Assembly: GCA_030704615.1 (NCBI GenBank)
Contig: CM060732.1
Location: 3,038,001-3,102,000 of the forward strand
Direction of reading: 5' to 3'
DNA: 64,000 nucleotides
Source of the DNA: Takakia lepidozioides
Lineage: Eukaryota > Streptophyta > Takakiopsida > Takakiales > Takakiaceae
Shown here: piece after piece, positions 35,375 to 46,332 of the stretch
Layout: the number at the start of each line of letters is the position of its first letter
How positions within the stretch are numbered: position 1 is the stretch's first letter
Translations under genes and position numbers: made by a program
The notes under the pieces: model-generated
The model's database searches: none
Seen by the model: only the letters and a program-made list of their open reading frames with translations
Told to the model about the DNA's origin: nothing

Positions 35375-38300
35375 TCAAAGAGAATTTGGCGGAGCCCTAC
35401 GTGAGGTGTCCCGCTGCAGAAGGGTGATTACTTCTCCGTAGCCTAGTGTGGCTTGGTGAATGAATTGGTCTCTCTTACCGTCGCAGCACATAATTACAAG
35501 GTATATGTAATATTGATGCTTGCAGGGGACCCACTTCCCTCTCATGCCGAGAGCGCCCTCACGCATCGTTACAAAATCCGGACAAGTGCACGTAGGGAAA
35601 TTCCCCACGGTAACCTGATATTCTTTGTCATGAAGAACTGAGCCAATAGACAGCACTATGTAAATCCGTCCATACCCCAGGGTAGGGACTTCGGTGATAC
35701 GAGTCACCCGAACCTGCAAAATTCTAGCCGATTCCATCTTGCATTTGTGATCTGCACCCAAAGCGACACGGCGCACTGTTTTTCCATCTCTTTTTGTTGG
35801 GTGGGAGTTGGCACCGGGTGGAGGCATTGCCGGAGCATGTGGCACATCTGTGCCGACAGTGCATGCGGGCACCACCCGGGACCGTGCAAGACAGAACCCT
35901 CCCTCCTCCAGCATGCTTATCTCGGTTGATGACAGCGACGTCCCAAGTTTCACAGGCCAAATTGCGGGGGGAGGGGGCTTCATTATCACCGAAGGACGAA
36001 CTGTTCCCTTGACGCATCGTGCCATATCGTCTGGGCAGAACCAAAACTTGTGGTCCTTTGACTCCCCACTATGATAAGGTCGGAACAACCCTATGAACGT
36101 TGGAGCTGGAGTCCCCCTGGAGCATTTGCATATTTTTTATTTGCATTTCTTGAAAGAGGGGGTCCGAATTGCCATGCAAGCCACTCTAGATCCTGGTGGG
36201 GTGCGTTCTATGTGCCACTCACTATCAATGCAATCAGATTCATGCACCATGGCCACCACCTCCTACAATGGGATTCCTGCTGCTATGCTTGCATGATCTG
36301 CACCTGCTCCACTGGAGGAGGACCCACCTGGGAAGGGGTGGGCACATGACTTAGTCTGCACTGGAGACACCCTTGGTACAGAGAAATTGACCCTGTCCGG
36401 CCGATGGGAATCTCCATCCGACCCTGGAGGAGTGTTCAATTTCCTTTTGCATGATCCAAATCTTTCCTCGCCTTCCAAATGGGGGAGCGTGGATTGCAAA
36501 GGGGAGCCTTCAGTGCACCTGTTCAGAGCTCTGGCAATCTTCGATGGGTCTCCGGACCTACTTGTAGCCCTTAGCATCAACAAAGTTGTATCAGGGCCCT
36601 TGCCTCCGCCCCGTCCCATCAGAAAATTGCGGTACCTGGTTTGTTGTGTAAGTGCCCGCACCATGTCATCATCATTGGCCACATACAAGTCACATCTTGC
36701 TTTGGTAGACTGCTGCATCCAGGCATTGTGAATAGTCTCCGCCAAATTACAGGATGGCATGTCAGCCAAGTCCTCCAAGGACATGTCCTGCAGAAGGCAT
36801 TGCATGGAAATGTGAGGAACGAAAGGAAATGGAAGAGGTTCTGCAAGTGACAATCCAACAACCCCAAATGAACAGGCATGATGCAAAGTGAAATTTGTGT
36901 TTCTGGGATTGAAGAGGCTTACCGTCGTCATGAAAGCTCCCCACTGTCTGTACCTGAAGTGCCAGAAAACCAACCAGTCCTCCAACTCCTTCAGGTGGAT
37001 ACCAGTAGCAGCACCAGAGGAGAACCACCAAGCCCGGATTGCTTGGTAAGTGCTCTCAGCTTCTCCCATTGAGGTGGCATTTTTGTACTTGAGGCAGAGC
37101 CTTCTGTGCTCCAACTGAAGGTCAGGGCAAATGCAGCGCTTTGTATGACGTGCCAAAGATTGACTCCAATGGAAGAGGCATGTGCGCTCCCTATTTTCCA
37201 TTGGGACCTTAGGATCCCCCGAACCAAACACGTGCCGCACTGCATTGAAATTTGCCTGTGCACTATCAGCCATGAAGCCCACAAAATTTGTGTTCTGTAT
37301 TCCATTGCTCTGCATGACGGCTAGGAGCGAATTCCACATGAGCATCTGGGATTCAGTGTCCTCCGACTACATATCACAAATTGCTATGGAGAGCACACGT
37401 TGGTACGCTGGATCGTACACATGGCACGCCATGGTTGTCCAACCCTTCACCCGTTTGCAGTGATCAAACATTAACCAACATTTTGTCAAATCTCCTCCAG
37501 GTTGCATTCGGCGGACAATGCTCACACCACTGCCTTTGCCCACTGTGGACATCTTGAACAAATACACCTTGGACGAGCCTTGGCCAGGGAAGATACTGTT
37601 TTGAATGAATTCATAGCGACTCCTCCGTTTGAGGTCCATAATGTTGTCCATGAATCCAGCAGTGCCCTGTGCCCATTCTGAGTGCATTCACCTGGTTTCG
37701 AATATTGGGAGAGCTCAACACGGAGAAATGGTCCATCACTGCCTCAAGCGAATCTGCATCAGCATTGGTTGTGTCGCATCTCTTTCACCCAGTATGTGTT
37801 TTTCCAGGAATGCCTTGCTAGCTGCAAGCGCTATAGTAGAAGGTGTTGCACAAGGGGCATTGTGGAACTCCCACTTCAGCAGATTTCTAGCGATGTCCAC
37901 ACTATCCCTGCAACTTCTTTTGGACACAGGATGCTCGTGTGTACCCATATGAATGCAAGCACGAGACATTGTCTTGCATCGGTGTGCCACCTGGTACATA
38001 CGAGCGTGGCACACGGAAACACAAGACGGGGAAAGTTTGCAGAACCTACACACAAAAGTATTGGTCTTGGGAAGGGCAAGCCCTAGGGTGAAAGGATTCA
38101 GGGGCACACCTTCCCACTCACTTTCGTTTGGTTTAGCGCTGTTTCTCATGCGAGGGCAAGAAATATTCACGCACTTACAATGCCCAACGCAGACCGACCT
38201 TCGAAATTTCAATCCAATGTCGTTGTGGATGTTCGACGTTTTTGTCCTGCACCAAGGGTGTCCGTCATGTTTCTTGTCCATGCCCTGCAGAAGCCCAACT

Positions 38301-38944
38301 AGTCCACTGGAAGACGTGGGAGGGTTGAGCTCAAACAAGATGTCCCCATCAAACTCTGCTGGCACGTATTGAACCCGCTGCACACGAAGGGACTCCCAAT
38401 CAACAAAACGCAGCTCGCTCTTGCACCCAGGCACCCCTGCGAGGGCTTTCAATTTCGGAATGACACTCGTTATCTCCTGCAACTCGTCATCATCCAAGAA
38501 TGGAGTCTGCATTGGCATAGGAATCTCAGAAACATCCTCGGAGGACGAGTCTGAAAGAGTCACGAATGTAATGGATGTGCTCACCTCTTGTTTCACATGA
38601 CCTGTGTCCTTCTGCTGCACGACCGATGCTGCAGTGCCAGGGGTAACTACTGATCCTGTTGATTGTCTTCTGTCTTTTCCAAGGACCTGGTATGTGCCTG
38701 GAAGGACTCTCCACTTCCTTCCACACTCGCCAACCAATGGTTTCTCCAAGTGCCCAGAATCCAAATTCCCATCCTCATCATACACCTCTTTTTGAACAAG
38801 CAGAGAACCCAATTCCAGAGGGAACACTGTAACCAGCTCATCCTCATGAACAACTGCAAACCCATCGTCATCTACAGTGGCAGCTAGTGGAAGACTACCT
38901 GCATTGGAATGACATTGAGCGAGTCTATCTCGCTCCCTGGACAT
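35375..38944 (-). pseudogene. MULE-like transposase, copy 2, broken
   Basis: Paralogue of the copy 1 transposase along its whole length. It starts with MSRERDRLAQ and keeps CVGHCKCVNISC, the HEHP zinc residues (as MGTHEHPVSKR), CWLMFDHCKRVKGWTTMACH, FVGFMADSAQANF and CLFHWSQSLARH. The intron is in the identical position (36788-36922, 135 bp), and the SWIM finger (CTCPDF...KWVPCKHQYY) ends at 35375. It is inactivated by frameshifts near 37735 and 37690, an in-frame TAG at ~37368 where copy 1 has Gln, and another frameshift near 36260. Protein divergence from copy 1 is substantial, so the two copies are not a recent duplication. It is divergent from the copy 2 methyltransferase exons, as in copy 1. 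Confidence 0.85.
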
Positions 38945-39908
38945 GTTTTCGTACACTGACAGAAAGTTGCGATTCACAAAGGAATCCCCGAACTGATAGC
39001 CCGTAATTCTCGAAAGGGGATCCACCCCAAACAAACTGAGGTCAAAAAGGGTAGCACTGACCCAAAGACTGCGGGCGATGCATGCAAAGGATGTAGGAAT
39101 GACATGCACCGAACTTCGCAGACAGCCACACTGAGAGACACCAACCAGAAAAACTGTTTTCTAAGACAAGAAACCACAAGAAGCCGTGCTGTATTTGGAT
39201 GAAAAACAAACCCTGAACATGACATAAAATCATCCATTATGGAAAGACGGCAACAACCCTGGAGAGCAGTAAAGAGGAAGACCCCGAATCTAATGAGGTT
39301 GTGCTGTGCCAGAAGAGCACAGCACAAACACTGACACTCCGGGAGACACCTCGCATGAGTGTGTGCAACACATGACCATTGCCGACACAATCCTTTATAC
39401 CGAATGACCCCATTGCGACGGTGACGGCGAATTGCAAACTGCAGGATAGGCAGTACAACACACATAGACGCATATGTGAAGCATAACAATTATTGCGAAT
39501 CTGCAAGTACTGTTGGAAATTGAACTAGCATTAGATTTCTACGGCACTTCCGAATTTCAAAGAATGCAAGAAGGCTGTCATGTATTGGCAGGCGGCGAAG
39601 TACATCTGACATATATCACAAGTACATGCAACGGATCTACTTTTTTTCCACCACTTTATTTCTTGGATAATACAAAGACGCCGAAATGGATGAATTCCGT
39701 TCGCACACAATGATGACACCCGCATCCAAATACGATTAACAATGTCCAATTTTTACTTTGGTTACATGCCATAGCAACACTTGTTGCAAATGTCAAACTG
39801 GAGAGCTCCAGAGGAGGCGTGGGGAGCCCTTGTTTCCATCGGAGGAGGAAGAGAAGGAAGTCGTTATACTTCACGAGCACTAGGGACAGGAATAGAGCCA
39901 GATATAGA

Positions 39909-42900
39909 ATGAGGATGGAAAGAGTAGACGAAGAGAAAAAGGAGGAAGTAGAGGGCAAAGAGGAAAGTCTGGCGATGGAAGAGCAGGAATCTAGAGAAGA
40001 ACAACAACCCGCCATACTTCCAAGAACAGGTGAGGAGGAGACTGAATCCGAGGGAGAGACGGACGCCGAAGATGATATTGATGCTGGCCTCAGGAAGAAC
40101 CAGATAGTGGAAAAGAGGATGGGGGAGATGCTCCAGAACATGCTTGGCGTAGAGAGCAGTCCGAAGCGCAAAGGGTCTCCGGCGATTGGGGAGTCTTCTG
40201 GAGCAGCCAAAAAAAAGGTACAATGTTTGAGACCGATCTTTGTGCTTCATTGGTGATGTGAACCCCAGTTGTGCTTGTATTTTGATATGAAAACCACCTA
40301 TACACGGCATCTTTGGCAGAATGAATCCACCCCGAATTGGAAGCTCAAACAGTGTGCGGCAACGCACACTGTTTGAGCCCCCCATTTTGCTTGTTTTTTG
40401 ATGTGCAAATCGGCCAGATAGGGTCACTATGGCAGGTTCGATCCACCCCGAATTGGAAGCTCAAACAGTGTGCGGCACCACACACTGCTTGAGCCCCCCA
40501 TTTTGCTTGTTTTTTCATGTTCAAAACGGCCACATAGGGCCACTATGGTAGGTTGAATCCACCCCAAGTTGGAAGCTCAAACAGTGTCCGGCACCGCAAC
40601 TGTTTGAGCCCCCCATTTTGCTTGATTTTTCATGTTCAAAACGGCCACATAGGGCCACTGTGGTAGGTTCAATCCACCCCGAATTGGAACCTCAAACAGT
40701 GTGCGGCACCGCACACTGTTTGAGCCCCCCATTTTGCTTGTTTTTTCATGTTCAAAACGGCCACATAGGGCCACTCTGGCATGTTCAATCCACCTCGAAT
40801 TGGAAGCTCAAACAGTGTGCGTCAACGCACACTGTTTGAGCCCCCCTTGTGCCTTGTTTTTTGGTGTGGAAATGGTGCACACAGGGGCCTCTCTATCTGG
40901 TTCAATCCACCCCTAATTCAAAGCTCAAACAGTGTGTGCCAACGCACACTGTTCCAGCCCCCCTTCTCACTGCTTTTTTCATAATAAAATCGTCCAGACA
41001 GGGTATCTCTATGAGGTTCAATCAACAATTTCCTGGCAGCTCCAGCAGTGTGCATCAACGCACACTGTTTGAGCCCACCTTGTCATTGTTTTTTTCATCT
41101 GAAAATCAGCCACATAGGGCCAGTTTGCCAGGTTCAATGCACACTTACCTGGCAGCTCAAACAATGTGCGTCAACGCACATTGTTTGAGCCCACCTTGTC
41201 ATTGTTTTTTTCATGTGAAAATCGGCCACATAGGGCCAGTCTGCCAGGTTCAATGCACACTTCCCTGGCAGCTCAAACAGTGTGCGTCAACGCACACTGT
41301 TTGAGCCCACCTTGTCATTGTTTTTTTCATGTGAAAATCGGCCACATAGGGCCAGTCTGCCAGGTTCAATGCACACTTACCTGCCAGCTCAAACAGTGTG
41401 CGTCAACACACACTGTTTGAGCCCACCTTGTCATTGTTTTTTTCATGTGAAAATCGGCCACATAGGGCCAGTCTTGCAGGTTCAATGCACAGTTACCTGG
41501 CAGCTCAAAAAGTGTGCGTCAACGCACACTGTTTGAGCCCACCTTGTCATTGTTTTTTTCATGTGAAAATCGGCCACATAGGGCCACTCTGGCAAGTTGA
41601 ATCCACCCCGAATTGGAAGCTCAAACAGTGTGCGGCACCGCACACTATTTGAGCCCCCCATTTTGCTTGTTTTTTCATGTTCAAAACGGCCACATAGGGC
41701 CACTCTGGCAGGTTCAATCCACCCCGAATTGGAAGCTCAAATAGCGTGCGTCAACGCACATTGTTTGAGCCCCCCTTGTGCCTTGTTTTTTGGAGTGGAA
41801 ATGGTGCACACAGGGGCCTCTTTGTTTGGTTCAATCCACCCCTAATTCGAAGCTCAAACAGTGTGCGCCAACGCACACTGTTTGAGCCCCCCTTCTCATT
41901 GTTTTTTTCATAATAAAATCGTCCAGACAGGGTATCTCTGTGAGGTTCAATGAACAATTTCATGGTATCTCAAACAGTGTGCGCCAACGCACACTGTTTG
42001 AGCCCCCCTTCTCATTGTTTATTTCATAATAAAATTGTCCAGACAGGGTAACTCTGTGAGGTTCAATCCACACTAACTTGGCAGCTCAAACAGTGTGCGT
42101 CAACGCACACTGTTTGAGCCCCCCTTGTAATTGTTTCTTGAATGTGAAAATCGTGCACACAGTCGCCTCTCTATAGGGTTCATTCCACCCCTTTTCGGAA
42201 GCTCAAACAGTGTGTGGCATTGCACACTGTTTGAGCCCACACTTGACATTATTTTTTCATTTTAGAATGGACCACAAAGGTCATCTCTGTCAGGTTCAAT
42301 TCACACTTACCTGGCAGCCCAAACAGTGTACGTCAACGCACACTTTTTGAGCCCCCTGATTTGCTTGTTTTTTGACATGGAAATTGTGCACCTAGGGCTA
42401 GTCTGGCAGGTTGAATCCACCCCGAAATGGAAGCTCAAATAGTGTGCGGCAACGCACACTATTTGAGCCCCCTTCACTGACTTTTCTTTTATTTCAAAAT
42501 CGGCCACTCATGGACACTATGCCATGCTAAAATCACCCCTTATTGCAAGCTCAAACAGTGTGCGGCAACGCACACTGTTTGAGCCCCCTTGTCTGCTTGT
42601 TTTTTGTTGTGGGCACCTAGGGCCACTCTGGCAGGTTGAAACGAACCTTTATTGGAAGCTCAAATAGTGTGCGGCAACGCACACTGTTTGAGCCCCCTCT
42701 CTGCTTGTTTTTCTATGCGAAATTGGGCCAAACAGGGCCAGTATGCATGCTCAAAACACCCATAGTTGGTAGCACGAAGAGTGTACGGCAACGCACACTG
42801 TTTGTGCCCCCTTTTTGGCCCCCTCTCTGCCTGTTTTTTTGGTGGAAATGTGCCACATAGGGCCAAATATCATGTTCAAAACACCACTATTTGGAAGCTG

Positions 42901-43277
42901 AAACATTGTGCGGCAACGCACAGTATTTTTGGCCCCCACACTGCTTGTTTTCTGATGAGAAATTGGGCCACATAGGGCCTGTCTGCCATGCTCAAAACAC
43001 CATCGTTTCATGCCTCTCTCTTATATCAATTTGAATGAACAACTCTGCAGGAGAAGATGCAAAGTGTGGCGGATGAGATCCCTTCGGGGCAGGGGAAGGA
43101 GATCATTGTTGATGTGGACAATGAGTTCTATGAAAGCAAAGCTGCTGAGATGCTGGGGGGTCAGAAGGTAAACTCTCAGCTTGTGGTGCAAAGTATGCTT
43201 GCCCCGGGTGGGAGGTTGAAGATTCCCCTGTGTAGGTTGGTTTCCATGCCCGTCGTTCGTCCACCCCTCATATCAAG
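39909..43277 (+). pseudogene. ParB-methyltransferase, copy 2, exons 1-2 only
   Basis: Exon 1 (39909-40217) starts at MRMERVDEEKK and is acidic like copy 1. Its donor joins in phase 0 to exon 2 (from 43051), which encodes GGQKVNSQLVVQSMLAPGG and CRLVSMPVVRPPL, homologous to the start of the ParB domain of copy 1. Homology stops at about 43277, before the DGNHR motif, at an abrupt junction with an inverted 3' gene part. Intron 1 has expanded to 2.8 kb by satellite DNA. No complete product can be made. Confidence 0.8.
40343..42935 (+). repeat. Satellite array: 23 units of ~116 bp, each with a 16-bp-stem hairpin
   Basis: The period is 116 bp over most of the array. Each unit has a left arm GCTCAAACAGTGTGCG, a 4-base loop (mostly GCAA, TCAA or CCAA) and the complementary right arm CGCACACTGTTTGAGC. 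About 80 bp of conserved spacer follows, with runs such as TTGTTTTTTCATGT, CGGCCACATAGGGCCA and TTCAATCCACCCC. Arms change in a paired way: near 41156 both arms carry the A-T version (AACAATGTG / CACATTGTT), and near 42434 both carry AAATAG / CTATTT. Subfamilies occur in blocks (units 8-11 are nearly identical, with the spacer starting CCCACCTTGTCATTG). The array lies wholly in intron 1 of the copy 2 methyltransferase gene. Open frames through it are artefacts of the repeat. Confidence 0.95.
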
Positions 43278-45464
43278 TGGTACAGTCATCAGAATCAGTA
43301 TCGACCTCCTGTGCTATGTCATCCACAAAGATTCCGGCCCCAACACCACGTCTTCTACCACGGCTGTCGATGGTTGGACTGCGAGTGCCATGAATGGACA
43401 TGCTTGCTACGAGTGCCTCCGCATAGACAGGTAGGACGTAAGACTGAGGAGGACTTGAAAGAAGTCCAAAAAGGTGTGATAGCCCTGGAGGGTCAGTGGA
43501 AGCACGCGGACTCCTGCACAAGTGGACAAAAACCAATTTTGAACACAATGATGCAATGCACAAGTCCAACGAAGAGGATATCTCCCATGTGCACTTTGCC
43601 TTAAGAACAAATGATTATGGGTATTGAAACAACAATGCAAGCATCCACAGGTTGAACTTACTCACAGGCAAAGTCGTCATCCAGCTCCTTGTCGGAAGTC
43701 TTCCATGTATCAATATTAGCGGGTAGGGGCTTCGGAAGGACTTGAGAAGTGTGTCCACCCAAACCCATCAGGAGGTTCTTGTAAATCTCGGCATCCCCTT
43801 CAATCCCAAAGAGATGTCGCGCACTGGCCTTGCAAGCGTGGTAGGAGGCACCTGCAGTGGAATACAATGAAGGAAACAGACATTGAAGACACATTTGGAA
43901 CGGTGGGAAGAGCTGAAAGTGCAAGGTCAAACAAACCTCACGAAATGTGAATGTTGAAGAGACGAACCTGTGCCCATTGACAAATCCAGAACTCTGGCGT
44001 CTGTGTAGGTGCAGCACTCCACAATTGTCTGAATGAAAGCCGGGCTCCTCTCCCTGACCCCTCTCCAAGGAACCCCATTCCCCCTTTGCAAGCACACGTT
44101 GTTGTCCACGTAGTTGTGGTGCATGTCATCCGTGGGAGGATCTGTCCTCTCGTCTATGAACTTGCCCCCATGAGTGATGGCAAACTCCCTAATGAGGGCT
44201 GGAGTCGTAGGTGGATGCACTCGGACGAGACAAACAGCTTCAAACAAACGAGTCTGCGAATAGGACATACACAAGGAACTAAGAAGCTTGAAAACCAGGC
44301 CCCTACATATTCATTTGAGCGACTTATGCAACTCCATCCGAGAACCACCAAGAAGAGGAATAAGAAGGCACATTTACCATCTCTTCGGGACGATCCCCCT
44401 TCGTCAGGTACATGGTGTTCACACAATTCCATGTCTTCACGACCCTCATACCGGAGGCTTTCAAATAGCTGGCGAGTGCACGGCGACAGCGAAGGTCGAT
44501 GGACTGGATGAGCACCAAAACCCTGCATCGGACAAAAAGAAATTGCAAAAGGAGAAAATCCACCGCCAGTAGCGCTCATCAAAAGCATTCCAACCTGGAC
44601 AAGCACCCGATGGAGGGACATCCGGGACTGGCAACCCATCATGGATGTCCAAGATGATGAGTTCGGCTGCATATGGCTTCTCCTTCTCGTTCACCCAGGA
44701 TTTGGTCATTTTAGCCTGCAAACAAGCACGCAATGGAATGCTCAAGAGGATTGAAACGATCCATGCACACAACAGATAAGAAGCAAAAGACAACACGCAC
44801 CGTGCCGAGGAACTCCACAATCCTCTCCCACACTGGTGATGGTTCGCCCTTGCAATCAGATTTCTTGGACTCCATCATGGCAAGGAACCCGATGTTGGCC
44901 ATCTCCAACCTGGAAGGGCGAATGACCCTCGTGGGATGGTCCACTGCATGGTACGGGTCTTTGGGATCAACCACCCCCTTGTTCTTTCTCCCGGATCCCC
45001 TACCATGCGGTGGAGTCTGCTGGACAACCACCAGAGGGCCAGTATCTGCAACACTTCCCTGCCCACCTACTTGCCCTTGTGCCCCCTTCCCCCTACCCCT
45101 TCCTTTCCCCACACCACCAGCAACATCCTTTCCCTTTGCCTTTCTACCTTTACCCGGTGTATCCTGCGCGGGAGGCTCTTTCTCTGCAAGAGTCCTCAAA
45201 TTTCTCTCATGAATGTCGAGATCAGCTGCTGCGGCGGTAGCTGCTATACGCTCATTCTCTCTCCTCAAAGACACCTCCTGAGCTGGGGTCTCTGAAGCAG
45301 GGCAATCCAAATACGAACCACAAGCAGAAAGATGGTCTAGGCCCCAGTCATGCAAGATCCCCGTAGTAAACATGGTCTGGTTGCCAGCAGGGACAAGCCA
45401 AAGGTCCACGAAATCAGGATGTTTGTCCAAGCAGTTCTCTGCCATGAGAACATACTTTATGTAC
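43273..45464 (-). pseudogene. ParB-methyltransferase copy 2, exons 6-10, inverted
   Basis: Minus-strand exons 44801-45464, 44378-44715, 43968-44253, 43662-43851 and 43273-43513 correspond one to one to exons 6-10 of copy 1. Exons 8 and 9 have exactly the same lengths (286 and 190) and intron phases match. Motif IV region reads LIILDIHDG; motif X-like region SPAFIQTIVECC; motif I VLDLSMGTG then ASYHACKASARHLFGIEGD; C-terminus VLPVYAEAL. A one-base frameshift in exon 7 (~44525) breaks the frame. Exons 3-5 with the rest of the ParB domain are missing. It faces copy 2 exons 1-2 at ~43275, so the simplest reading is an inversion with deletion inside one gene. Confidence 0.85.
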
Positions 45465-46194
45465 CTGCAGGAACAGAGACAACCTCATTATGCAATGCAA
45501 ATATTGTCTCCCAGCTTTTCCACCCCATCACGAAGACCCCCTAAAAGAGTATGCGACACATTACACTCCACCACAAACTCATATGAGCCAGCCAAAAACA
45601 GGTTGGATGGAGGAGATTGTGTCTATGCAAAACAAAGAAGGACTCCATTGGAGAGACGTATACTCCTGAAGGAGTGTGCTCCTCTTCTCCATTGTATGGG
45701 GACATTCGCATTGGTGTGGACGACAAAAACGTGAAGCTTTCCATATTCGATGGTGGTATGATTGAAGGGCACGACTTTGTGGTGAACATTAACAGGGGCG
45801 GTACAACGGCTGCAATCCAGTTTACCTGGAGGAGCCCGATGACTCATGAGCTAGTTCTCAGAGCAGTCAAAGTCCCATTGACAACGTGACTTGTATTCAG
45901 AAGGCACAGGGCTAAAGATTTGTTTGCACAATCAGCACAATAGACGTGCTTCAAATGCAATTCATGTGGATCAATAAAAACCCCATAGTGCCGTCTTTTT
46001 GTTCTATTTTGTATCCATCGTTCCCAGAATGCATCATTCCTCATTTCGTTTGGGATTGGGAGTGTAGGTGGATTTTGCAAGTGGTTGGTAGGCTGAAATG
46101 GGCCCCCATTGTACAGAGCAGTACCACCCTACCATTCGCGAAACATTGCCTTTCAATATGTAATTGCCGAACCTCCTTCATCGGGAGGTCCTTC
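45465..46194. other. Transposon copy 2 interior, no recognised gene
   Basis: A plus-strand frame of 90 codons (45617-45889) contains SSPLYGDIRIGVDDKNVKLS and FDGGMIEGHDFVVNINRGG, which looks protein-like, but I recognise no family and no splice context. The rest appears non-coding. Confidence 0.3.
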
Positions 46195-46332
46195 TCCCCC
46201 TATGACCGTGACACCCTAAACCCTATTCCCGCGAACACTCATTTCCGGAAAATAGTACTGCTCATGTTTTTTACGACACTTATGACTCTGCTCATGGCTC
46301 ATGGCACTCATGGCTCATGGCTCATGAAATAG
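46195..46332. repeat. Right end of transposon copy 2
   Basis: The segment contains CCTATGACCGTGACACCCTA and then a run of CTCATGG motifs (five within 46285-46330), ending in GCTCATGAAAT (46320-46330), followed by a poly-C run. The CTCATG motif equals the CTCACG motif of copy 1 after a CpG transition. The final 11 bases are exactly inverted at 53396-53406. Confidence 0.6.

Noticed and set aside
40849-41652. Chain of ~84-codon open frames with near-identical proteins
   Set aside because: They arise from the 116-bp satellite read in successive frames; there is no start context or conserved domain, and both strands show similar frames.
40343-42935. CRISPR array (36-base palindromic repeats at regular spacing)
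   Set aside because: The ~80-bp intervals are homologous to each other, not unique spacers, and the period is that of a satellite inside a eukaryotic intron with no cas genes.
45617-45889. Novel 90-residue gene inside transposon copy 2
   Set aside because: No homologous frame in copy 1, no splice or promoter context, and no recognised motif; left as an unassigned frame.
23655-46332. Integrated giant virus or phage region as the source of the ParB-methyltransferase
   Set aside because: No capsid, packaging or viral replication genes are seen; genes are intron-rich and paired with a MULE-like transposase bounded by transposon-like ends.
35126-46332. Copies 1 and 2 as a recent tandem duplication
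   Set aside because: Proteins, introns and intronic repeats differ widely, so they are old relatives lying side by side.
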